Shown here one piece after another: positions 1 through 5,180 of a DNA stretch of 6,807 bases. The notes beneath the pieces are model-generated. The model searched no databases. It saw nothing but the letters and a program-made list of their open reading frames with translations, and was not told the origin of the DNA. Source of the stretch: an uncultured Blautia sp. (GTDB lineage: Bacteria; Bacillota; Clostridia; Lachnospirales; Lachnospiraceae). Every line of letters starts with the position of its first letter. The stretch's first letter is position 1. The stretch covers positions 1 through 6,807 of the forward strand of contig CAKRTP010000095.1 of NCBI GenBank assembly GCA_934402155.1, given 5' to 3'. Both the position numbers and the translations under genes were made by a program.

Positions 1-657
1 ACTGCTCTGAAATACGGGACGCAGGAGCTGTCGTTTGTGTTTGTGGAAACAAGAATTCTGGTCAATTACATACCAATCGAGCGGAGGACGGGAAAGACAC
101 TGGTATTTTTCCGGTTTCTGCATCCGGCTGCAGGGATCTGGAAACTCTTTGTGGAGGAACGTATGTCGGATAATACAAGGTTTCATATCTGGCTGCCGGT
201 CAGAGGGATGATTTCTGATGAAACTTATTTTCTGGAATCTTCTCCGGAATTTACGATCACTTCTCCGGGAGATGCAAAAGACGGAATGACGGTCACGGCT
301 TATCAGTATCGTGATAACAGTCTTTATATTCAGGCGGGGCGGGGCTATAACACGGAAAATGTGGTGAAGCCGGACTTTGCAGCACCGGGAGTCGATATTC
401 TGACAGCCTCCGTCGGAGCAGGACGGAAATTTGAAGAAGCCACAGGAACAAGCCTGGCAGCGGCGCAGACAGCGGGAATTGCGGCATTGCTGTTTGAATG
501 GGCTTTGATCCGGGGAAACGAACCTTATTTTACAGGAAACAGTGTCAAAAATTATCTGAGCCGTGGGGCAGTCAGAGATGAGGGGAGACAGTATCCGAAT
601 CCGTCGTGGGGGTATGGAAAAATAGATCTGTATCATACATTTGAACTGCTGACGTAA
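1..657 (+). CDS. S8 family (subtilisin-like, Csp-type) serine peptidase, 3' part only
   Basis: The reading frame is open from base 1, so the gene starts upstream of the window; 218 codons are visible before TAA at 655-657. The visible part starts in a beta-rich segment (PIERRTG, then PAAGIW at about codons 25-47) that resembles the jelly-roll insert of clostridial Csp proteases. It then shows the S8 core: TVTAY, KPDFAAPGV, and GTSLAAAQTAG with the catalytic Ser at codon 151 (bases 451-453). The C-terminus has EWALIRGN and PSWGYGKIDLY, as in Lachnospiraceae S8 peptidases. The Asp and His of the triad and the oxyanion Asn lie off-window, so activity cannot be fully judged. The His that often follows the serine motif (AAPH or AAAH) is Gln here. 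The family cleaves peptide bonds in the envelope or outside the cell; the substrate is unknown. The gene is probably the last of its unit, because an inverted repeat and a new promoter follow. Confidence 0.88.
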   Translation, partial: TALKYGTQELSFVFVETRILVNYIPIERRTGKTLVFFRFLHPAAGIWKLFVEERMSDNTRFHIWLPVRGMISDETYFLESSPEFTITSPGDAKDGMTVTAYQYRDNSLYIQAGRGYNTENVVKPDFAAPGVDILTASVGAGRKFEEATGTSLAAAQTAGIAALLFEWALIRGNEPYFTGNSVKNYLSRGAVRDEGRQYPNPSWGYGKIDLYHTFELLT

Positions 658-674
658 GAAAAGGCGTTTGGAAA

Positions 675-717
675 AATATCCAATTTTTTTGCGTAGACAA
701 CAAAAAAATTGGATATT
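675..717 (+). terminator. Perfect 17-bp inverted repeat after the S8 peptidase gene; possible terminator
   Basis: AATATCCAATTTTTTTG (675-691) is perfectly complementary to 701-717, with a 9-nt loop. It begins 17 nt after the peptidase stop codon. The stem is A/T-rich, with only three G/C pairs in the core and one at the loop. A T6 run (725-730) follows after a 7-nt gap, so it is not a textbook intrinsic terminator. A smaller competing hairpin (TTGGA 668-672 with TCCAA 679-683) is followed directly by T7 (684-690), which is itself terminator-like. Either form could end the peptidase transcript. The right arm ends 4 nt before the permease -35 box, so an operator role is also possible. Confidence 0.45.
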
Positions 718-721
718 ATAA

Positions 722-750
722 TTGTTTTTTCAGATATACTTTGTTATAAT
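722..750 (+). promoter_or_regulatory. Sigma-A promoter for the nucleobase permease
   Basis: The -35 box is TTGTTT (722-727), the spacer is 17 nt, and the -10 box is a perfect TATAAT (745-750). An extended -10 TGT triplet (742-744) precedes it. The start of transcription should fall near 757, giving a leader of about 120 nt before the ATG at 877. The -35 box matches TTGACA at only three of six positions; the extended -10 can compensate for that. Confidence 0.75.
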
Positions 751-760
751 ATATACGCAT

Positions 761-858
761 TGACGATTATCTGGAGCGGTCAGGACGGATAATCTCAAAA
801 AATAAACGATTCCGGCACATAATAAGAGGGCGGACAGGAGAAATGGCGGATGCCGGAA
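761..858 (+). promoter_or_regulatory. Structured 5' leader of the permease mRNA, unassigned class
   Basis: Two helices can be drawn. P1 pairs 761-763 and 765-771 with 788-797: ten base pairs with one bulged C at 764, closing a 16-nt purine-rich loop (772-787). P2 pairs TTCCGGCA (810-817) with TGCCGGAA (851-858), eight perfect pairs that enclose a decoy AGGAG-ATG at 836-845. The right arm of P2 overlaps the upstream in-frame ATG at 850. The true Shine-Dalgarno (866-871) lies 7 nt beyond P2 and is left free. No T-run follows, so transcription attenuation is not evident. The conserved core of the purine riboswitch is absent. A regulatory role is inferred from leader length and structure only. 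Confidence 0.4.
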
Positions 859-865
859 CAGAAAC

Positions 866-879
866 AGGAGGAAAAAATG
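866..879 (+). promoter_or_regulatory. RBS that decides the permease start
   Basis: AGGAGG (866-871) lies 5 nt before ATG at 877. An in-frame ATG at 850 would add nine mostly charged residues (MPEQKQEEK). It has a weaker AGGAG (836-840) 9 nt upstream. The 877 start is preferred because its Shine-Dalgarno is stronger and because MKRGSIFELNGIPKF is the usual N-terminus of this permease group. Confidence 0.75.
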
Positions 880-2274
880 AAACGAGGAAGTATTTTTGAA
901 CTGAATGGTATTCCAAAGTTCCAGGAAGCTATTCCGCTTGCTCTGCAGCATGTAGTTGCCATGATCGTTGGTTGTGTTACCCCGGCGATCATTGTGGCTG
1001 GTGCAGTAGGTGGCGGTGGCTTAAGTGACAAAGACCGAGTCATCCTGATCCAGGCATCACTGGTTATTTCAGCACTGTCAACCCTGCTCCAGCTGTTTCC
1101 TATTGGAAAGAAGGGCGGATTTACCCTGGGATCCGGACTTCCGATGATCATGGGTGTCAGTTTTGCCTATGTTCCAAGTATGCAGGCGATTGCAGAAGGT
1201 TACGGAATATCAACAATTCTGGGCGCACAGATTGTTGGTGGTGTTGTAGCATTTATTATGGGTATTCTGGTCAAAAAGATCAGAGTTTTCTTCCCGCCTC
1301 TGATCACCGGTACGGTCGTGTTTACAATTGGTCTGTCCCTGTATCCGACTGCGATCAACTATATGGCAGGCGGTGTGAGTAATCCGGAGTATGGTTCCTG
1401 GCAGAACTGGCTGGTGGCATTCTTTACCCTGGCAGTTGTAACTGCATTGAACCATTTCGGCAAGGGAATCCTGAAACTTGCATCCATTCTGATCGGTATC
1501 ATTGCCGGATATCTGCTGGCTATTCCGTTTGGCATGGTAAATCTCTCAAGTGTAGGTCAGGCAAAAGTTTTCCAGCTTCCGCAGTTTATGCATTTTGGAA
1601 TTCATTTTGAAATTTCTGCCTGTGTTGCGATAGGGCTTCTGTTTGCAATCAACTCCGTGCAGGCGATCGGAGACTATTCTGCTACGACCATTGGAGCAAT
1701 GGATCGTGTGCCGGAAGACAAAGAACTCCAGAATGGTATCATGGCATATGGTATCAGTAATATTGTCGGCGCTCTGTTTGGCGGACTTCCGACAGCAACC
1801 TACAGCCAGAATGTAGGTATTGTCACAACAACAAAGGTCATTAACCGCTGTGTACTCGGCCTTGCAGCAGTTATCCTTGGTGTTGCAGGAATCGTACCGA
1901 AGTTTTCCGCACTTCTGACAACGATTCCTCAGTGTGTTCTTGGTGGTGCAACTGTATCTGTATTTGCTTCCATTGCAATGACAGGTATGAAACTGGTAGC
2001 TTCTGCAGAAATGGATTACAGAAACTCTTCCATCGTAGGTCTTGCGGCAGCGATCGGTGTGGGTGTTTCTCAGGCATCTGCAGCACTGGCAAGTTTCCCG
2101 GACTGGGTGACAACTATTTTCGGTAAATCACCTGTAGTCCTTGCGACACTGATCGCAGTAGTCCTGAACATTATTCTTCCAAAGAGTCGTGTAGAACAGA
2201 AAGAAGAAGAAAAACTCAAAAAAGAAGTAAAAGAAAAGATCAGACAGGATCATAAGGAATTTGAACAGGAATAA
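877..2274 (+). CDS. NCS2/NAT family nucleobase permease (uracil-xanthine permease type)
   Basis: This is a 465-residue polytopic membrane protein, normal length for NCS2 carriers, which have 14 membrane segments in a 7+7 inverted repeat. These carriers import uracil, xanthine, uric acid or related bases with a cation. Family marks are Q24-H25 in TM1 (LALQHVVAMIVG), the TM8 block SVQAIGDYSATT (about 260-271) and the TM10 signature QNVGIVTTTK at 311-320, which fits [QEP]NxGxxxxT[RKG]. The residue usually Glu in TM8 (ExxGD) is Gln262 here, so substrate choice cannot be read across from XanQ or UraA. The C-terminus (about 437-465) is a highly charged Lys/Glu helix in the cytosol. The gene appears monocistronic, with its own promoter, a structured leader and a strong terminator. 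The leader suggests control by base supply, but no known riboswitch was recognised. Confidence 0.93.
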   Translation: MKRGSIFELNGIPKFQEAIPLALQHVVAMIVGCVTPAIIVAGAVGGGGLSDKDRVILIQASLVISALSTLLQLFPIGKKGGFTLGSGLPMIMGVSFAYVPSMQAIAEGYGISTILGAQIVGGVVAFIMGILVKKIRVFFPPLITGTVVFTIGLSLYPTAINYMAGGVSNPEYGSWQNWLVAFFTLAVVTALNHFGKGILKLASILIGIIAGYLLAIPFGMVNLSSVGQAKVFQLPQFMHFGIHFEISACVAIGLLFAINSVQAIGDYSATTIGAMDRVPEDKELQNGIMAYGISNIVGALFGGLPTATYSQNVGIVTTTKVINRCVLGLAAVILGVAGIVPKFSALLTTIPQCVLGGATVSVFASIAMTGMKLVASAEMDYRNSSIVGLAAAIGVGVSQASAALASFPDWVTTIFGKSPVVLATLIAVVLNIILPKSRVEQKEEEKLKKEVKEKIRQDHKEFEQE

Positions 2275-2285
2275 ATAAAAAATTC

Positions 2286-2332
2286 CCCATCCATCACGCT
2301 GAGAGTTTCTCTGTGATGGATGGGATTTTTTT
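2286..2332 (+). terminator. Intrinsic terminator of the permease gene, probably bidirectional
   Basis: CCCATCCATCAC (2286-2297) pairs perfectly over 12 bp with GTGATGGATGGG (2313-2324). A T7 run (2326-2332) follows after a single A. The 15-nt loop contains a small extra GAGA/TCTC stem. It lies 11 nt after the permease stop. Read on the other strand the hairpin is followed by a T-rich stretch (A-run 2277-2282 on +), so it should also stop the convergent pfp transcript, which ends at 2341. Confidence 0.92.
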
Positions 2333-2340
2333 ATTGTGGT

Positions 2341-3573
2341 TTATTTGCGGTATACAAAAGCCGGGAGACCATCTTCTCCGAGAGGAAGATCTATATTTCC
2401 CTGGATCAGCGGACGTGCATAGCTGATAAAATCATCTGTGACATCGTGACCGTCAGGCGTGATCCATTCTGCAGGAACAACTTTTTCCTGATTACAGATC
2501 TCATTGACATCCTCAAGTCCGCAGATCATCTGATAAGCACCATTCTCATCAGTCTGACGGATGAAAGAAACCATCTTGCCGGTCTCGCCATTCAGAGCTG
2601 CCTGTACGCCGAATTTACCGGCAGCAACTGCTTCCTGCTGATCAGCGGCAGAGATCATGGCGGCAGAACAGCGCTGGCTGACATTCAGTTCCACAGAACG
2701 GGCTTTGACCCCGAGGCGGCTGCGGACAAGATTTTCGAGATATTTGCCGCATCCTGCGAGCATTTTGTGGCCGAAAGAGTCGGTTCCGACAGAACTGTCA
2801 TATTCACAGATAAAAGTTCCTTTGGAATCGTGAATTCCCTCAGAAACACAGACAATGAGGTTGCAGTTGATCTCGAGTGCTTTTTCCAGATCTTTAAGAA
2901 AAACTTCCTGGTCAAAATCTGTCTCCGGAAGATAAATAAACAGAGGATTATCGCCCTTATATTTACGTGCAAGGGCACTGGCAGCGGTGAGCCATCCGGC
3001 GTGACGCCCCATGATCTCTATGATCGTTACGGATTTCTTTTCATAGACATTGGCATCCAGAGTGATCTCGCGAACAGTAGATGCGACATATCTGGCGGCA
3101 CTTCCGAATCCAGGTGTATGGTCTGTATGGATAAGGTCGTTGTCAATGGTCTTTGGTTCGCCGATCACACGGATGGAACTTCCGATCCTGGCAGCATAGC
3201 GGGAAAGCTTGCTTACAGTATCCATGGAATCATTTCCGCCGATGTAGAAAAACCAGCCGATATCCAGCTCCTCGAATTTGCGGAAAAGCTCCGGATAGAC
3301 AGGATCTTCGAGAGATTCCGGCAGTTTATAACGGCAGGAACCAAGATATGCACCTGGGGTATGTTTGAGAAAAGAAAGTTTCTCTCCTGGAAGTGCTTCC
3401 TCAAAATCAAGAACATGTCCGGCCAGAAATCCTTCGATTCCATTTACCATACCGTAAACATGTCCAATCTCATCAGCGTGTGCAAGTCCCTCGGAAACAA
3501 CTCCATAAAGACTGCTGTTGATCACGGCAGTAGGTCCGCCTGACTGTCCGACAATAAGATTTTTTTTTGCCAT
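2341..3573 (-). CDS. pfp: PPi-dependent 6-phosphofructokinase (diphosphate--fructose-6-phosphate 1-phosphotransferase)
   Basis: The 410-residue cytosolic enzyme of the PFK family interconverts fructose-6-phosphate and fructose-1,6-bisphosphate in glycolysis. The N-terminal SGGPTAVINS loop (11-20) binds phosphate. GGNDS (112-116) has Asp115 where ATP enzymes have Gly (E. coli Gly104). PKTIDND (140-146) has Lys141 where ATP enzymes have Gly (E. coli Gly124). In established PFKs this Asp plus Lys pair goes with PPi use and a reversible reaction. Asp144 is the expected catalytic base, and MGRHAGW (188-194) binds the sugar phosphate. Asn114 replaces the Asp that helps bind Mg in E. coli PfkA, which is unusual but seems typical of this subgroup. 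The start is supported by GGAGGT 7 nt upstream. The gene lies downstream of fliB and was probably cotranscribed with it before a small element inserted between them. No clear separate promoter is visible. Confidence 0.9.
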   Translation of the reverse strand: MAKKNLIVGQSGGPTAVINSSLYGVVSEGLAHADEIGHVYGMVNGIEGFLAGHVLDFEEALPGEKLSFLKHTPGAYLGSCRYKLPESLEDPVYPELFRKFEELDIGWFFYIGGNDSMDTVSKLSRYAARIGSSIRVIGEPKTIDNDLIHTDHTPGFGSAARYVASTVREITLDANVYEKKSVTIIEIMGRHAGWLTAASALARKYKGDNPLFIYLPETDFDQEVFLKDLEKALEINCNLIVCVSEGIHDSKGTFICEYDSSVGTDSFGHKMLAGCGKYLENLVRSRLGVKARSVELNVSQRCSAAMISAADQQEAVAAGKFGVQAALNGETGKMVSFIRQTDENGAYQMICGLEDVNEICNQEKVVPAEWITPDGHDVTDDFISYARPLIQGNIDLPLGEDGLPAFVYRK

Positions 3574-3580
3574 TTGTAAT

Positions 3581-3586
3581 ACCTCC
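3581..3586 (-). promoter_or_regulatory. RBS of pfp
   Basis: On the minus strand GGAGGT lies 7 nt before the ATG at 3573, which fixes the start. It sits outside the inserted element and belongs to the original sequence. Confidence 0.85.
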
Positions 3587-3603
3587 GTTTTGGGTTGATA
3601 ATG

Positions 3604-3613
3604 AAATTATTTT
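3604..3613. repeat. Target-site duplication, left copy
   Basis: AAATTATTTT is identical to 3755-3764 and touches the left terminal repeat of the element. The exact length is 9 or 10 bp, depending on whether A3755 belongs to the element. Confidence 0.75.
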
Positions 3614-3755
3614 GTAACTATTCAGAAGGTAGTATCCCGCGAGGTGTTTTGGCATGTTTTTTGCCAAAATCCCGAGACATACAAGGCAAAATGCCATCAC
3701 CGAAGGTGATTTGGAATGCATTTTGACTCGTAACTGTGAGGGTACTGAACAGTTA
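3614..3755 (-). mobile_element. MITE-like non-autonomous element between fliB and pfp
   Basis: The element is about 141-142 bp long and has imperfect terminal inverted repeats: TAACTATTCAG at 3615-3625 and CTGAACAGTTA at 3745-3755 (10 of 11 positions). A 10-bp direct repeat flanks it. Three hairpins can be drawn: CAAAATGC/GCATTTTG (3687-3694 with 3718-3725) enclosing ATCACC-GAA-GGTGAT (3696-3710); TTTTGGCA/TGCCAAAA (3647-3654 with 3662-3669); and TAACTGT/ACAGTTA (3731-3737 with 3749-3755). It encodes no transposase. From memory, similar short repeats with CTGTTCAG ends recur in Lachnospiraceae genomes; I cannot verify that here. None of the hairpins has a clean T-run, so terminator activity is uncertain. 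The strand given is that of the flanking genes. The outermost base could belong to the target duplication. Confidence 0.75.
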
Positions 3756-3764
3756 AATTATTTT
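3755..3764. repeat. Target-site duplication, right copy, containing the fliB stop codon
   Basis: This second copy of AAATTATTTT reads AAAATAATTT on the minus strand. It contains the last fliB codon (AAA) and its TAA stop (3760-3758). Insertion here leaves the FliB protein unchanged while separating it from pfp. Confidence 0.75.
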
Positions 3765-4927
3765 AACATATGGGACAGGGATTGACAAATAAAGATTGGA
3801 AATCGGAAGATTTCTTCTTCATCCATCAGTCTTTCCAGTTCGTTCAGGTTGAGGTCAGAGTGCTCCAGTTCCCGTGAGAAGTGGTAACAGATGGTTACAA
3901 GATCATTAAATGTAAAGTGGTGGTCATTTGCAAGATAAGTACCTACAGCGAGGTCGTGGATCATGGAGGTGCAGATGACTGCCATTTTTATTTTTGCAAA
4001 AATCTGACCATCGTAGACAGCACCGCAGAAGTAGGTGTAGATCCAGTAAACGAGCAGCTGTTCTTCCTGGATCGTCCAGTCCGGACAGGCGTTCAGAAAA
4101 TCATGCTGACAGGCAGCAAGTTTTTCTTTTGTATCACAAATGCTGTAAAGTGATTTCAGGGTTTCATCCAGATATTCCGTCCATCCTGCACGCAGAACCT
4201 CCATTTTGGGAATGACAGTTTTCCAGACCTGAATACGGCAGGCGACAGGATCCGCAGGAGCAGAAGTCCACTTTTGAATCCTGGAGAGAAAAGCTTCTCC
4301 AAATCCGGATTTCTGGTGGCGTCTGCGGATATCTTCCCATTTATACAATTCATTTTTATCAAGACATAACTGAAAATCATGGGCGCAGGCAAGCAGTTTC
4401 TGACAGCGCAGATCGATGGGGATATTTCTGTCCTGCACAATGGAGAGAAGATAATCCCTGGTGTCCATCAGAGCAGTAAAAAACAGGTAGTCAAAATCTT
4501 CATAAGTTTCCTCGGGAGCTGATCTTTCTATTGTATGGAACGTTGTTTTTTCTTTTCTGGAGAGAAAAATCCTGGCGGCTTCCGGACAGGATAAAGAGAG
4601 AGAGTATTCACGAAGTCCCTCAAATTCTTCGATGTGGCGGGGATATTTCCGGCATGTATCACAGAGCATATCCGGTCCGGCCTCACTGTAAATATCACAG
4701 AGATTTTCTTCATTCAGAAAAGCGCAGCGTCTGTCATACTGACGGAAAGCATGTTCTTTCCAGTCAATATCGTTGTGAAGTCGGTTGCGGAAGGGACCTT
4801 TGAAGCGGCGGTATTTCTTAAGGCTTCTGTCATCGACCATGATCTGCCATCCTGCACAGCAGGTATCCGGACAGGAGCCGGCAATACAGGAAAATTCTTT
4901 ATAAAAATCAGGAAATGTAATCTGCAT
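3758..4927 (-). CDS. fliB: FliB-like protein with CxxxCC cysteine cluster (annotated family: flagellin lysine-N-methylase)
   Basis: The 389-residue cytosolic protein has the N-terminal cysteine cluster of the FliB/YkgJ group. It shows C14, C19 and C23-C24 (CPDTCCAGWQI), then C68, C77, C89 and C92 (MLCDTCRKYPR), and C114 in SLSCPEAA. The cluster probably binds a metal or Fe-S centre. Salmonella FliB methylates lysines of flagellin, but many members occur in bacteria without flagella and their target is unknown; no flagellar gene is in this window. The rest is helical, with no membrane segment. The start is fixed by AAGGAGG (4933-4939) 5 nt upstream. The gene has its own promoter near 5008-5036 and a leader hairpin. 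It ends within the target duplication of the element that separates it from pfp. The family assignment is strong; the biochemical function is inferred. Confidence 0.8.
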   Translation of the reverse strand: MQITFPDFYKEFSCIAGSCPDTCCAGWQIMVDDRSLKKYRRFKGPFRNRLHNDIDWKEHAFRQYDRRCAFLNEENLCDIYSEAGPDMLCDTCRKYPRHIEEFEGLREYSLSLSCPEAARIFLSRKEKTTFHTIERSAPEETYEDFDYLFFTALMDTRDYLLSIVQDRNIPIDLRCQKLLACAHDFQLCLDKNELYKWEDIRRRHQKSGFGEAFLSRIQKWTSAPADPVACRIQVWKTVIPKMEVLRAGWTEYLDETLKSLYSICDTKEKLAACQHDFLNACPDWTIQEEQLLVYWIYTYFCGAVYDGQIFAKIKMAVICTSMIHDLAVGTYLANDHHFTFNDLVTICYHFSRELEHSDLNLNELERLMDEEEIFRFPIFICQSLSHMLK

Positions 4928-4957
4928 GTTTTCCTCCTTGTATGTGAAGTTATAATT

Positions 4958-4981
4958 GCCTGGAAAGCAGTTTTCCGAGGC
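4958..4981. promoter_or_regulatory. Stem-loop in the fliB leader; terminator-like on the + strand
   Basis: GCCTGGAAA (4958-4966) pairs with TTTCC and AGGC (4972-4976 and 4978-4981), nine base pairs with one bulged G at 4977 and a 5-nt loop. On the + strand it is followed directly by TTTTT (4982-4986), like an intrinsic terminator, but no + gene lies upstream. On the minus strand it sits in the fliB leader, about 20 nt before the Shine-Dalgarno and without a T-run. It could stabilise or control fliB mRNA, or stop antisense transcripts from entering fliB. Confidence 0.5.
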
Positions 4982-5007
4982 TTTTTACGACATTTCGGAA
5001 CATAAGG

Positions 5008-5036
5008 ATTATAGCATTCTGTTCTGTGATCTACAA
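5008..5036 (-). promoter_or_regulatory. Promoter for fliB, divergent from the sortase promoter
   Basis: On the minus strand, TTGTAG (5036-5031) is followed after 17 nt by a perfect TATAAT (5013-5008) with an extended -10 TGC triplet (5016-5014). Transcription should begin near 5001, giving a leader of about 74 nt. The -35 box has three of six consensus bases, the same pattern as the permease promoter in this window. Confidence 0.65.
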
Positions 5037-5100
5037 GAAAAAGTGCGGTAGATTTCGGCATTGAGAATATGAAATAAGCATAAATTCTACATTCATTCCA

Positions 5101-5129
5101 TTGACGGAGAATGTGTCCTGTGCTAAGAT
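5101..5129 (+). promoter_or_regulatory. Promoter for the sortase gene, likely also serving cobB
   Basis: TTGACG (5101-5106, five of six) and TAAGAT (5124-5129, five of six) are 17 nt apart. A TGC extended -10 triplet (5121-5123) is present. Transcription should begin near 5136. The -35 boxes of the two divergent promoters are 64 bp apart. That gap holds no obvious palindromic operator. Confidence 0.75.
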
Positions 5130-5163
5130 TTTACAGAACAGGGAGGGGAGTAAGTCTGGAATG

Positions 5164-5180
5164 AAAGGAATGTGCTTATG
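5164..5180 (+). promoter_or_regulatory. RBS that decides the sortase start
   Basis: AAAGGA (5164-5169) lies 8 nt before ATG at 5178. The in-frame GTG at 5172 is only 2 nt from this site and is unlikely to be used. A stronger GGAGGGG (5142-5148) is too far from 5178 and points to an out-of-frame ATG at 5161. Confidence 0.65.

Noticed and set aside
741..876. Purine riboswitch before the permease
   Set aside because: The conserved three-way junction sequences (for example the TTTCTACC-type J2/3 segment) are not present, and the helices seen do not fit that architecture.
2320..3543. Long + strand open frame (407 codons) opposite pfp
   Set aside because: It is antisense to a gene with full PFK motifs, and its translation shows no domain, no good RBS and low-complexity shadow features.
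3587..3640. Dedicated pfp promoter in the left part of the fliB-pfp gap
   Set aside because: Only weak matches (TTCTGA with CATTAT) could be found, well below the quality of the other promoters in the window.
3647..3669. TTTTGGCA/TGCCAAAA hairpin as an intrinsic terminator of fliB
   Set aside because: No T-run follows the stem on the minus strand; it is better treated as internal structure of the mobile element.
3473..3721. 82-codon minus ORF starting in the small element and running out of frame into pfp
   Set aside because: It begins in the hairpin repeat and continues as an out-of-frame shadow of pfp. There is no suitable RBS, and it is explained by the element.
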